64,000 nucleotides of DNA, taken from assembly GCF_004217565.1 (NCBI RefSeq), contig NZ_SHLA01000001.1, positions 3,286,001 through 3,350,000 on the forward strand, read 5' to 3'. Origin of the DNA: Zhihengliuella halotolerans. GTDB lineage: Bacteria; Actinomycetota; Actinomycetes; Actinomycetales; Micrococcaceae. Shown here piece by piece: positions 15,544 through 23,883 of the stretch; within the stretch, counting starts at the first letter, position 1, and the number at the start of each line of letters is the position of its first letter. The translations under genes and the position numbers were made by a program. The notes under the pieces were generated by a model. That model saw only the letters and a program-made list of their open reading frames with translations, searched no databases and had not been told where the DNA came from.

Positions 15544-16754
15544 GGCAGCTCCGCATCCACAGTGAATCGGTCGCCGCTGCAGTCGACGTGCAACCGGCCG
15601 CCGAGCAGTTCGACACGCTCGCGCAGACCGATCAGGCCGAACCCAGGGTCGGCCCCACCGGCCCGCGCCGCGGCCACACCGTTGCCGGCCGACACGCGGA
15701 TCCCGTGTGCTGGCCCACCGGCCAGGGTCAACCGGACCGGCTGGCCCGGCGCGTGTTTGCGTGCGTTCGTCAGGCACTCCTGCACGATCCGGTAGAGCGC
15801 GCGGATCGTGACGTCCGACGGCTGATGTGCGGACGCGCCGGCGAGGCCGTCGTCGTCGGTGAGCTCCACGGGCGTGCCCGCCGAGCGCGCGGCGGAGACC
15901 AGCTCCCCGATCGCCGCCAAGGTGGGCTGCGGAGTGGTCCCGGCGTCCTGTTCGCGCAGGACCGTGAGTACGGAGCGCAGTTCCTGCGACGCGCTGCGGG
16001 CGGTCTGCTGGATGACGTCCGAGGTCCGCCGGATGGTCTCCGCGTCCAGATCCCGCCGGTATTCCAGGGCGCCGGCGTGCAGAGAGATCAGGCTCAGCTG
16101 GTGGGCGAGGCCGTCGTGCATCTCCCGGGCGATTCGGGTGCGCTCGGCGGCGCGCGCCCGCTCGGCGTGGGCCTCGCGTTCGCGCCGCGCGCTGACCGCC
16201 TCCTGCCGCAGGGATCGGATCAACGACCGGCGGGACCGCCGTCCCCAACCGATGAGACCCGTGATTCCGAGGACCGCGGCCATGATCGCCGCGAACTCCC
16301 AGAAGCGCAGCGTCTCTGTCGACGGGTCGACGACGAAGGTGTAGAACCACCCCGCTGCGAAGCACAGCGCGGCCGCGAGCGGGAACCAGAGTCGGGGCCT
16401 GCGGGCGGCGAAAGACCCGACGACGATTAGGGCCGCCGGGGAGGCCATGGTGGACACGGCGCTTGCCGCCACCACGATCAGGCCCGGGACGAGCGCCGTC
16501 ATCGGGTGGGGCCGGGGACTCTCGTCGTCGAGGGGAAGAAGCGCGAGGGCGAGCAGCCCGAGCGCGGTGAGCCCCGCGAGGACGTCCACCGCGAAGAGGA
16601 GGAAGAGCCGCCCCGATTCGGCCGCGGGCAGGGCGTCGGGATCCTCCGGCAGGAGCATCCCCCAGAACACCAGGGAGAGCACGCCGCCGATGACGAGCGC
16701 GACGGCCACGGTCATCGCGATGCGCCAGCCGGGGCGTCGGATCCAGGTCAGCAT
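15531..16754 (-). CDS. Sensor histidine kinase, NarL-partner type (HisKA_3)
   Basis: A 407-residue membrane kinase. Five or six helices occupy residues 13-170, followed by a short coiled coil and the HisKA_3 dimerisation segment with phosphoacceptor His213 in REMHDGLAHQLSLI. The ATPase domain shows the N box (VQECLTNARKHAPG) and GFGLIGLRERV as a G box. There is no large extracellular domain, so it probably senses a membrane signal. A TAGACT box ends six bases before the ATG, implying a leaderless mRNA for the kinase-regulator operon. Confidence 0.94.
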   Translation of the reverse strand: MLTWIRRPGWRIAMTVAVALVIGGVLSLVFWGMLLPEDPDALPAAESGRLFLLFAVDVLAGLTALGLLALALLPLDDESPRPHPMTALVPGLIVVAASAVSTMASPAALIVVGSFAARRPRLWFPLAAALCFAAGWFYTFVVDPSTETLRFWEFAAIMAAVLGITGLIGWGRRSRRSLIRSLRQEAVSARREREAHAERARAAERTRIAREMHDGLAHQLSLISLHAGALEYRRDLDAETIRRTSDVIQQTARSASQELRSVLTVLREQDAGTTPQPTLAAIGELVSAARSAGTPVELTDDDGLAGASAHQPSDVTIRALYRIVQECLTNARKHAPGQPVRLTLAGGPAHGIRVSAGNGVAAARAGGADPGFGLIGLRERVELLGGRLHVDCSGDRFTVDAELPWLK

Positions 16755-16760
16755 CCGTTC

Positions 16761-16766
16761 AGTCTA
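16761..16766 (-). promoter_or_regulatory. -10 box (TAGACT) of leaderless kinase gene
   Basis: On the minus strand TAGACT is followed by GAACGG and the ATG at 16754. Confidence 0.6.
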
Positions 16767-16836
16767 TGGAGGCCCGGCGCCCGGCGCCGTCGTCCATCGG
16801 GATGAATCCGTCGGATCGTCGCAGGGGCATGGCCCG

Positions 16837-17658
16837 TCAGCGCCACCAGGTGTCGAAGATCGTGACCGGGACCGTGCGCTTGTGGCGGGTGGTGAGGTAC
16901 CGGCGTTCGAGCTTCTCGGCCGTGGCCTCGTTGATCTCGCGACCCTCGAGGAAATCGTCGATCTCGTCGTAGCGGATGCCCAATTCGTCCTCGTCGGTGC
17001 GTCCGGGCTGATCGTCGAGCAGATCCGCCGTCGGCGCTTTGGACCACACCTGCTCGGGTGCCCCCAGGTATTCGGTCAGCTGCCGGTTCTGGCGCTTGTT
17101 CAGGCCGAAGAGCGGCAGGATGTCCGCGCCGCCGTCACCGAACTTGGTGAAGAACCCGGTCACCGATTCCGCGCCGTGATCCGTGCCGATGACCAGCAGG
17201 TTGCGCTCGCCGGCCAGCGCGTACTGGGCGACCATGCGCATGCGGGCTTTCGAGTTGCCCTTGTTGAAATCCGAGATCGCGCGGCCGGTGGTCGCCGAGA
17301 ACTCGGCCTCGAGGCCGTCAACGGCGGGCTTGACGTTGAACGTCCACGTCGTGAACGGCGCGATGAACTCCAGGGCGCGCTGAGCGTCGTCCTCGTCGGC
17401 CTGCACGCCGTAGGGAAGGCGCACCGCGACGAAGTCGGCCTCATGCCCCTCGGCTCGCAGCTCCTCGGCGGCCAGTTGGGCGAGGCGCCCGGCGAGTGAG
17501 GAGTCCACACCGCCGGAGATGCCGAGCACGAACCCGGCGGTGCCGGTCGCGAGCGCGTAGTCCTTGAGGAACTGAACGCGGCGGGCCACCTCCTCGGCTG
17601 GATCGATCCGGGGCTTGACGCCCATTTCTTCCACGATTCTCGCCTGCAACTCACGCAT
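16837..17658 (-). CDS. nadE: Ammonia-dependent NAD synthetase
   Basis: A 273-residue enzyme that converts nicotinate adenine dinucleotide to NAD with ATP and ammonia, the last step of NAD biosynthesis. The PP-loop SGGVDSS lies at about 48-54, and the substrate region includes [15 protein letters not shown] and [23 protein letters not shown]. No glutaminase domain is present, so it is the short ammonia-dependent form. The start at 17658 (MRELQ) is preferred over a GTG two codons earlier because a TATGCT box ends exactly six bases before it, the spacing seen at other leaderless genes here. Confidence 0.95.
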   Translation of the reverse strand: MRELQARIVEEMGVKPRIDPAEEVARRVQFLKDYALATGTAGFVLGISGGVDSSLAGRLAQLAAEELRAEGHEADFVAVRLPYGVQADEDDAQRALEFIAPFTTWTFNVKPAVDGLEAEFSATTGRAISDFNKGNSKARMRMVAQYALAGERNLLVIGTDHGAESVTGFFTKFGDGGADILPLFGLNKRQNRQLTEYLGAPEQVWSKAPTADLLDDQPGRTDEDELGIRYDEIDDFLEGREINEATAEKLERRYLTTRHKRTVPVTIFDTWWR

Positions 17659-17664
17659 GGCCAC

Positions 17665-17670
17665 AGCATA
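17665..17670 (-). promoter_or_regulatory. -10 box (TATGCT) of leaderless nadE
   Basis: Minus-strand TATGCT is followed by GTGGCC and the ATG at 17658. This spacing decides the start codon. Confidence 0.6.
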
Positions 17671-17817
17671 CCGGCGCAGTGCCGGTCGAAGTCGAGGACG
17701 CCGGGCGGATGAAATGAGAAATTCACCTCAAGGTCTTGGCACGTTCGGAGTGAACTGCTTGGATTGAAGCATGATTCGGCCCCGTTGCCGCGGGGCACGT
17801 CGTTAGGACAGGCCGCC

Positions 17818-18789
17818 ATGACCACTTCCCGGTCCACACCGCGCACCCCCGAGCACCCGGCCCCTGAGCATTTCCTCCTCCACCTCAGCGACACCCACCT
17901 GCGCGGCGGCGACATCGCGCTGGGCGGGACGATCGACGCCGCCGACCGGCTGAAGATGGTCTTCGCCGATCTCGAAGCGGCCGGCTGCCGACCCGAGGCA
18001 CTGCTCTTCACCGGAGACCTCGCCGACAAAGGCGAGCCCGATGCCTACGCCAAGCTGCGCGCGATCGTCGAGCCCGCTGCGCGCCGCATGGGCGCGGATG
18101 TCATCTGGGCCATGGGCAATCACGACGATCGGGCGGCGCTCCGTGCGGGACTGCTCGACGAGGCCCCCAGTACCGCGCCGCTCGACCGGGTGCACTGGCT
18201 GGGCGGGCTGCGCGTCGTCGTCCTCGACACTTCCGTCCCGGGCGCCCACCATGGTGCGCTTACGGGTGAACAGCTCGACTGGCTCGCGGCCGAACTCGCC
18301 ACCGCCGCCCCGGAAGGGACCCTGTTGGCGCTGCACCACCCGCCCGTCCCGAGCGTGCAACCGCTCGCGATCCTCGTCGAGCTGCGCGGGCAGGCCGAGC
18401 TCGCTGAGGTCCTGAGCGGAACGGACGTGCGCGCGATCCTGGGCGGCCACCTGCACTATTCGACGGCGGCGACGTTCGCGGGCGTGCCCGTCTCCGTCGC
18501 CTCGGCCACGTGCTACACGCAGGACCTGGCCGCGGCGGTCGACGCCGAGAGTGGAATCCGCGGCACCCGCGGGCGCGACTCGGCCCAGTCCTACAACCTC
18601 GTCCACGTCTATCCGGAGACGGTCGTGCACTCGGTGGTGCCCGCCGCCGGCGGGCAGGAGTTCGGTACGGTCATGTCCCCGGCGCAGGTCCAACGGGTGC
18701 TGCTCGAGCACGGCATCCAGTACGACGGCGGTGCGGAGGCCCCTGCAGCGCGCCGCCGTATCGCCCCGCGCCAGCACGCGCAGCACTAG
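17818..18789 (+). CDS. Metallophosphoesterase, CpdA-like
   Basis: A 323-residue calcineurin-like phosphoesterase of the cyclic-nucleotide phosphodiesterase group. All metal-binding motifs are present: LSDTHL (Asp25, His27), FTGDLAD (Asp67), MGNHDD (Asn101, His102), ALHHPP, and GGHLHYS. The C-terminal region ([18 protein letters not shown]) is an extension typical of actinobacterial members. ATG 17818 is chosen; an upstream TTG would add an unsupported tail. A small hairpin (GCCCCG and CGGGGC arms, 17779-17796) sits in the leader. It may hydrolyse cAMP or a phosphodiester metabolite; the substrate cannot be settled from sequence. Confidence 0.9.
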   Translation: MTTSRSTPRTPEHPAPEHFLLHLSDTHLRGGDIALGGTIDAADRLKMVFADLEAAGCRPEALLFTGDLADKGEPDAYAKLRAIVEPAARRMGADVIWAMGNHDDRAALRAGLLDEAPSTAPLDRVHWLGGLRVVVLDTSVPGAHHGALTGEQLDWLAAELATAAPEGTLLALHHPPVPSVQPLAILVELRGQAELAEVLSGTDVRAILGGHLHYSTAATFAGVPVSVASATCYTQDLAAAVDAESGIRGTRGRDSAQSYNLVHVYPETVVHSVVPAAGGQEFGTVMSPAQVQRVLLEHGIQYDGGAEAPAARRRIAPRQHAQH

Positions 18790-18966
18790 CTGCCGCTCGC
18801 CCGGGCGCTTCGCCGGACGGGCGCCGGTCAAAGCTTCCAGTCGTCAATATTCGTCGTCGTTCGCGACTTTTGCGGCAGCGAGCGACGAGTCGATGCGTTC
18901 GAACCACCGGCAGCGACGAGTCGACGGGCGCGATCAGCCCTGACTGACGACTCGCGATCCCGGTGG

Positions 18967-19443
18967 CTAGATGACGTGCGCCAGTTCGCGCCGGTCGCGG
19001 GTAGCCGACGCCAGCAGCGACCGCAGCACGATCAGGACCAGGACGAGGGCGGCTCCGCCGATGAAGCACGCGCACAGGGCGAGCACGACGCCTGGGCCGC
19101 CCACACCGACGACGAACAACAGGTGCGTCATGACGATGCACGGCAGCGCGACGGCTCCCGCCGCGCTGCCGACGAGCCCGTTCACCCAGCGGATCGCGCC
19201 GCCGTCGAAGATCCGTTCCGCGCTGGTCAGCGTCAGCAGTCGCCAGAGGGCAATCAGTGCGATCTGGACGAGGAACAGCGCCACGATGCCGGCCACCGAA
19301 TACGGAACGACGAGGTGGCGCACCTCCCAGTGGGGCGAACCCACGCTCGAGGCCAGCATCGGCGTCAGGAGCTGGGCCGCGAAGACGCCGGCGGCGAGGC
19401 CCACGAGGGCGGCGCGAAGTGCAAGAACCAAGACTCTGCTCAT
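18967..19443 (-). CDS. DUF2975 family membrane protein
   Basis: A 158-residue protein with four membrane helices (about 7-29, 47-70, 88-112 and 115-140) separated by short loops, including the motif SAERIFDGGAIRWVNGL typical of DUF2975. Such genes usually sit next to a small Cro/C1-type HTH gene; none is visible on either side here, which is unusual. An inverted repeat lies at the start codon. Function of the family is unknown. Confidence 0.8.
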   Translation of the reverse strand: MSRVLVLALRAALVGLAAGVFAAQLLTPMLASSVGSPHWEVRHLVVPYSVAGIVALFLVQIALIALWRLLTLTSAERIFDGGAIRWVNGLVGSAAGAVALPCIVMTHLLFVVGVGGPGVVLALCACFIGGAALVLVLIVLRSLLASATRDRRELAHVI

Positions 19444-19462
19444 CTATTGATTCTCGATAGAT
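19442..19462 (-). promoter_or_regulatory. Inverted repeat at start of DUF2975 gene
   Basis: ATCTAT (19442-19447) and ATAGAT (19457-19462) flank a 9-base centre and overlap the start codon. On the minus strand GAGAAT lies six bases before the ATG, a possible -10. The repeat may be an operator. Confidence 0.35.
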
Positions 19463-19483
19463 TGTGAGCGAAAGTCAATGGGT

Positions 19484-21130
19484 TCAGGTGTTCTGGCCGG
19501 TCTCCTCGTTCTTTTCCCACGGCGCGGCGATCGGGAAGTACTTCTCGAGGAAGTCGGTCACGACCTCCTGCCGCTGCTTCGCCGAGACTTCCGGGAAGGA
19601 CCCGTCGTTGAGGCAGAAGAAGTCCTGATTGCGCTTGCGCAGCAGCTTGGAGAGGCTGTCGAGCCCGGAGAACATCGTGGTGTCGACGTACTTCACCTTC
19701 GCCCCGACTTTGGTCACGGCCCGCCCCGTGAGCAGTGCGTAGTAGTGGTACAGCGAGTTGGTCACCGAGATGTTGTCCTTGGCGCGGAATCGGCTCGCCG
19801 CGGTGGAGACGAATTCCTCGGCGAACGCCTCCTCCATCTCGTGCATGACACTGCGCCGCAGCGGGGCGGCCGTGTGTTCGAGGTGCCGGGTCGTGATGCG
19901 CCCGAAGCGGTCGTGCAGCAGGCGCCGGTTCACGCGGGCCGCGTTCTCGAACCCGGAGCGGTCCAGGTGGTTGTCGCCGAGCCCGATCCGGGTTTCGGCC
20001 TCGATGAACTTGGTGACGCCGCCGGGGGAGAAGAACATGTCGGGCCCGAGCGGGCGCCCGAAGAACATGTCGTCGTTCGAGTACAGGAAGTGCTCGGAGA
20101 GGCCCTCGATGTGCTGCAGCTGCGCCTCGATCGCCTGCGAGTTGAACACGGGCAGCACGCTGGAGTCGCGGAAGTGGTCTTCGGCCCGCACGATGCTCAC
20201 CCCCGGGTGTTCCGCATCCAGCCACGCCGGCACAGGCGAATCCGTGCAGATGAACACGTGCCGGATCCAGGGGGCGAACATGTGGATCGATCGCAGCGCG
20301 TACTTCAGTTCGTTGATCTGCCGGTAGCGCGCTTCGTCGTCGTCCCCCTCGCCCACCACGACGTTCTCCATGAACGACGCGCGGTAGCGCTGGAAGTCCG
20401 GGTCGTTGCCGTCGACCCAGGAGAAGACGATGTCGATCGGGAAGTCGATGTCGGTCGCGTGATCGGCGAACATGTTCTCGATCGTGTGCCACACGCGGCC
20501 GTAGCGCTGGACGGTGCCGCGCACGGCCTCGTCGGCGGGGATCGTGCGCCGGGTCAGCGAATTCTCGATGGGCAGCTTGATGGTGCCGTCGTCGTCGAAC
20601 TTCCACAACTCCACCTGCACGCCGGTGCCCTGGCCGTAGCCGAGCCCGCCGACGGGTTCGACGCGCGGCCGGTAGAGCCGGAACATGCGCGCCTTGGAGC
20701 TCAGGCTCAGTTTCCCGTCGGCGACCAGCAGGGCCTTGTCGCGGCGCGTGTCGACGCTGAGCGAGTAGAACGGCTCGTCCGCGCACGCGGTGACGAGCGC
20801 CGCGCGCAGCCGCTGGCGGTGCTTCCAGTCGACGGCCACGACGGGGCGCGCGTCGCTTCCGCGCACCAGCAGGTGCTCGATCCCGGCCGCGTCGAGCGCA
20901 TCGCGCACGAACAACAGGTCGATCACCATCGCCTCGCCGGGCGTGATGGTGCGATTCGCCAGTGCATAGCGGCCCTTGTGCCGCACGACGTCGTCGCGAC
21001 CTGCGAAGCGCGCGCTGGCCTCCGCGCTGGTCACCTCCGGGATCTCGCCGGTCCTGGGTTCCGGCTCGGGTGCGGCGTGGTAGATCTCCGACGGGAACGC
21101 CGCGTTCTGGGGGTGGCCGTGTGGGGCCAT
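19484..21130 (-). CDS. Stealth-type sugar-phosphate transferase
   Basis: A 548-residue protein of the Stealth family, which transfers hexose-1-phosphate in making capsule or wall glycopolymers. Conserved regions are visible in order: CR1 IDIVFSWVDGNDPDF (about 232-246), CR2 RYRQINELKYALRSIHMFAPWIRHVFICTD (about 268-297), CR3 FLYSNDDMFFGRPL with VTKFIEAE, and CR4 near the C-terminus (QDFFCLNDG). The N-terminal 220 residues form an extra domain rich in charged residues. No membrane helix or signal peptide is seen. Its ATG directly abuts the stop of a MarR-like gene. The polymer it helps build is unknown. Confidence 0.9.
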   Translation of the reverse strand: MAPHGHPQNAAFPSEIYHAAPEPEPRTGEIPEVTSAEASARFAGRDDVVRHKGRYALANRTITPGEAMVIDLLFVRDALDAAGIEHLLVRGSDARPVVAVDWKHRQRLRAALVTACADEPFYSLSVDTRRDKALLVADGKLSLSSKARMFRLYRPRVEPVGGLGYGQGTGVQVELWKFDDDGTIKLPIENSLTRRTIPADEAVRGTVQRYGRVWHTIENMFADHATDIDFPIDIVFSWVDGNDPDFQRYRASFMENVVVGEGDDDEARYRQINELKYALRSIHMFAPWIRHVFICTDSPVPAWLDAEHPGVSIVRAEDHFRDSSVLPVFNSQAIEAQLQHIEGLSEHFLYSNDDMFFGRPLGPDMFFSPGGVTKFIEAETRIGLGDNHLDRSGFENAARVNRRLLHDRFGRITTRHLEHTAAPLRRSVMHEMEEAFAEEFVSTAASRFRAKDNISVTNSLYHYYALLTGRAVTKVGAKVKYVDTTMFSGLDSLSKLLRKRNQDFFCLNDGSFPEVSAKQRQEVVTDFLEKYFPIAAPWEKNEETGQNT

Positions 21131-21589
21131 CTACTGCCTCTCGCCTTCCGGGCTGGAACCATCCCAGCCCAAGTTCTCCGCCATGCGCTGCAGGGAGCGC
21201 ACGGTGGTGGTGTACTGCTCTTCGGTGATGCCTGAGCTGGAGGCCTCGCGCATGTTGGTCACGACCTCGTTGAGCTTCTCCCAGCCGGTCGAGCCCTGCT
21301 CCGTGAGGGAGAGGATGCTGCCGTCGCTGACAATCCAGCCCGATTCGATGAGCTCGGCCAGATGCTCGTCGAGCGTGTCCGGCTCGTCCGGCGGCGTCGG
21401 TGTCAGGAACGGGCCGAGCGTGTGCGTGAGCTCGTTGTGGGTCGCCGGCTTCTTCGCGAGCGTGTTCAGCAGCTGCCACTGCAGCCGCGTGACCCCGTGC
21501 TCCTCGAGCGCGAAGGCGAATTGCTCCGCGATCAGGGAGTCGACGAGTTTCAGCCAGAAGCCGAGCGGGCGATCATGATTTTCGGTCAT
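21131..21589 (-). CDS. MarR-like winged-helix regulator
   Basis: A 152-residue protein with a MarR-like winged helix: FWLKLVDSLIAEQFAFALEEHGVTRLQWQLLNTL, THNELTHTLGPF, then LIESGWIVSDGSILSLTEQG. The ATG at 21589 has an excellent ribosome binding site (AAGGAGGTCAAG). Zero bases separate its stop from the Stealth gene, so the two are one operon, an uncommon pairing. It may sense a cell-envelope ligand and control the transferase. No clear palindrome was found in the 105-bp space shared with pyrE. Confidence 0.8.
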   Translation of the reverse strand: MTENHDRPLGFWLKLVDSLIAEQFAFALEEHGVTRLQWQLLNTLAKKPATHNELTHTLGPFLTPTPPDEPDTLDEHLAELIESGWIVSDGSILSLTEQGSTGWEKLNEVVTNMREASSSGITEEQYTTTVRSLQRMAENLGWDGSSPEGERQ

Positions 21590-21681
21590 CTTGACCTCCT
21601 TCTGCGCGGGACCTCGATAGCCCCCAGCGTAGACCCTGGAACCCGTTCTGTCTTGGGCGGGCGTCGCGGCGCGCGAGACAT

Positions 21682-21687
21682 TAGAAT
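21682..21687 (+). promoter_or_regulatory. -10 box (TAGAAT) of pyrE
   Basis: TAGAAT ends seven bases before the pyrE ATG, so the transcript is probably leaderless. No good -35 is seen. Confidence 0.6.
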
Positions 21688-21694
21688 CGTGGTC

Positions 21695-22255
21695 ATGACT
21701 TCCCACGCTGACGCCCGCGCCCGCCTGCTCGAACTCGTCAAGGAACTGGCCGTCGTGCGCGGCAAGGTCACTCTTTCCTCCGGTAAGGAGGCCGACTACT
21801 ACATCGACCTGCGCCGCATCACCCTGCACCATGAGGCCTCGCGGCTCGTCGGCGAGGTCATGCTCGCGCTGCTCGACGACGCCGGCATCGAATTCGAGAC
21901 GGCCGGCGGCCTGACGATGGGCGCCGACCCCGTGGGCACCGCGCTGATGCACGCCGCCGGCGACGCAGGCCGCGAGATTGACGCGTTCGTGGTGCGCAAG
22001 GCGCAGAAGTCCTACGGCATGGGCCGCCAGGTCGAGGGCCCCGGCGTGGGCGGGCGCGACGTCGTCGTACTGGAGGACACGTCCACTACTGGCGGGTCCG
22101 CACTGACGGCCGTCGAGGGCGTGCGCAGGGCCGGCGGAAACGTCAAGGCCGTGGCCGTGATCGTCGATCGCGATACGGGAGCCAAGGAGCGCATCGAAGC
22201 CGAGGCCGGCGTGCCGTACCTGTTCGCTTTCGGTCTCGACGAGCTGGGCCTGTAG
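21695..22255 (+). CDS. pyrE: Orotate phosphoribosyltransferase
   Basis: A 186-residue enzyme that joins orotate to PRPP to give OMP in pyrimidine synthesis. The PRPP-binding loop VVVLEDTSTTGGSALTAVE is intact, and the N-terminal KVTLSSGKEADYYIDLRR and FVVRKAQKSYGMGRQVEG carry the catalytic lysines. It is a single-domain form without OMP decarboxylase. The start at 21695 follows a TAGAAT box by seven bases. The acetyltransferase gene follows eight bases after its stop. Confidence 0.96.
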   Translation: MTSHADARARLLELVKELAVVRGKVTLSSGKEADYYIDLRRITLHHEASRLVGEVMLALLDDAGIEFETAGGLTMGADPVGTALMHAAGDAGREIDAFVVRKAQKSYGMGRQVEGPGVGGRDVVVLEDTSTTGGSALTAVEGVRRAGGNVKAVAVIVDRDTGAKERIEAEAGVPYLFAFGLDELGL

Positions 22256-22263
22256 CCGACGGC

Positions 22264-22779
22264 ATGAGCGTTCACGTCAGAGAGTTCAGCCGCGAGGACG
22301 CCCAGTTCCTGGGCCACCTCGCCCGCGACCCGCGCGTGGTCCGCTTCGTCGGCGACGGAAGCGTCTGGTCCGACGCCTACATCGCCGAGCGCACGGCGCA
22401 GGCGCTGGCCCCGGACGCGTGGGGCGAGCTCGGGTCCGCCCGCTGGGTCACGATCCGGTGCGACGACGTTGAGAGCGAGTCCGACGATCACCGCATCGGC
22501 CTCGCGCTGGCGATGTTCAAGGACCTCGGCGGCGACATCGGTCCGTGCACTGAGGTCGGCTACTGGCTCGACCCGGAGTTCTGGGGTTGCGGCCTCGCGA
22601 AGCCGATGGTCGCCGCCGTCGTCGCGTGGGTCGAGGCCGGAATGGCCGGCAAGGAGTCGACGAAGCTCGTGGCCCGGATCGCGCCGGAGAACGCCGCGAG
22701 CGCCGCGACGGTCCTGAAGCTCGGTTTCGAGCGCGCGGGTGTGAGCGACGGGATGGACGTTTTCACTCGGCTCGTCTGA
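22264..22779 (+). CDS. GNAT-family N-acetyltransferase
   Basis: A 171-residue acetyl-CoA-dependent acetyltransferase of the RimJ/RimL type. The fold is recognisable from VGYWLDPEFWGCGLAKPMVAAVVAWVEA (acetyl-CoA loop) and ARIAPENAASAATVLKLGFERAGV near the end. It probably shares the pyrE transcript, since only eight bases separate them. The acceptor (an N-terminus, amino sugar or small amine) cannot be told. It ends close to the convergent corA gene. Confidence 0.88.
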   Translation: MSVHVREFSREDAQFLGHLARDPRVVRFVGDGSVWSDAYIAERTAQALAPDAWGELGSARWVTIRCDDVESESDDHRIGLALAMFKDLGGDIGPCTEVGYWLDPEFWGCGLAKPMVAAVVAWVEAGMAGKESTKLVARIAPENAASAATVLKLGFERAGVSDGMDVFTRLV

Positions 22780-22783
22780 CGGG

Positions 22784-23824
22784 TTACAGCCACTTGTTGT
22801 GGCGGAACACGGCCCAGAGGGCCACGCCGACGCCGAGCATGAGCCCGAGCGCCCCGTAGTACCCGTATCGCCATGCGAGTTCTGGCATGTTCTCGAAGTT
22901 CATCCCATAGACCGCGCCGACGAGGCTCGGCGCGAAGATGATCGCGGCCCAGGCGGAGATCTTCTTCATCTGCTCGTTCTGCTCGACGCCGGCCTGCGCG
23001 GCGGCCTGGGAGCTGAGCGTCGACGAGAGTGAGAGCGCGTTGGCCAGCAGGCTGCGCATCCCGGAGATCCGCTCGTTCAGGTGGACCACGTGGTCCTGCA
23101 CGTCGGCGAGGTAGCGGTCCAGTTCGGTGGACTGCGTTTCGTCCATGTCGACGTCACCGGGTGCCGGGCTCCACGCCGAGGTCCCGGTCGCGAGTCGGTT
23201 GCGCAGGGTCGTCATGACGCGCTCGAGCGGGGCCACCGCCTTCTGGAACTCGGCGACCTCGCGGAACAGCTCGTAGATGCGGCGCGAGACGCCGTAATTT
23301 CCCGCGAACAGCTCCGCCTCGATCTCCTCGATGTCGACCCCGAGTCCGTCGGCCACGGGTTCGTACTCGTCGACGACCTGGTCGATGATCGCGTACTGGA
23401 TGGCGACCGTGCCCATCGTCAGGAGCTCGGGGGAGTCCTCCAAGCGACGGCGGACGTGCGCCAGGTCGGGCACCTCCGCCTGCCGGGCCGTGATCACGAA
23501 GTCCGGGCCCGTGTAGACGTGCAGTTCGCCGAACTCGACCTTCTCGACGTCGTCGAGGTAGCGGGCGGGCCGCAGGACCAGCAGAGTGTGGTCCCCGTAG
23601 GAGTCCATCTTGGCGCGCTGGTGCGATTCCAGCGTGTCCTCGACGGCGAGCTGGTGCAGTCCGAATTCCTCGGCGGCCGCGCTGATCTCCTCGGGCGTCG
23701 GCCGGTACAGCCCGAGCCAGCAGGTTCCGCCGCCGGAGCGCAGCTGCTCCAGGGTGGACTCGAAGTCGAGCGGGGTCTGGGTGCGCTGCCCGTTGATGTA
23801 GATGGCGCTGTCGACGATCGGCAT
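22784..23824 (-). CDS. corA: CorA-type magnesium/cobalt transporter
   Basis: A 346-residue divalent cation channel. The large cytoplasmic N-terminal funnel (1-280) is followed by two C-terminal helices; the first ends in the selectivity motif GMN (307-309) with the loop FENMPE, the hallmark of CorA. It forms a pentamer in the membrane and admits Mg2+. A TAGTCT box ends six bases before the ATG, so the mRNA seems leaderless. The gene stands alone between a convergent acetyltransferase and the xylR gene. Confidence 0.95.
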   Translation of the reverse strand: MPIVDSAIYINGQRTQTPLDFESTLEQLRSGGGTCWLGLYRPTPEEISAAAEEFGLHQLAVEDTLESHQRAKMDSYGDHTLLVLRPARYLDDVEKVEFGELHVYTGPDFVITARQAEVPDLAHVRRRLEDSPELLTMGTVAIQYAIIDQVVDEYEPVADGLGVDIEEIEAELFAGNYGVSRRIYELFREVAEFQKAVAPLERVMTTLRNRLATGTSAWSPAPGDVDMDETQSTELDRYLADVQDHVVHLNERISGMRSLLANALSLSSTLSSQAAAQAGVEQNEQMKKISAWAAIIFAPSLVGAVYGMNFENMPELAWRYGYYGALGLMLGVGVALWAVFRHNKWL

Positions 23825-23830
23825 GGTTCC

Positions 23831-23836
23831 AGACTA
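23831..23836 (-). promoter_or_regulatory. -10 box (TAGTCT) of leaderless corA
   Basis: Minus-strand TAGTCT is followed by GGAACC and the ATG at 23824. Confidence 0.6.
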
Positions 23837-23883
23837 GGCCCGCCGCCGGCGGTGGGCCACGATGCCGGCCCGGGCGCCCGCAG

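Noticed and set aside
17764-17817. TTG start giving a longer metallophosphoesterase
   Set aside because: The extra 18 residues show no conserved feature and the family starts near ATG 17818.
18882-18924. Direct repeat GCGACGAGTCGA (18882-18893 and 18913-18924)
   Set aside because: Only two short copies of a sequence common in GC-rich DNA, without flanking structure or regular spacing; not a CRISPR or attachment site.
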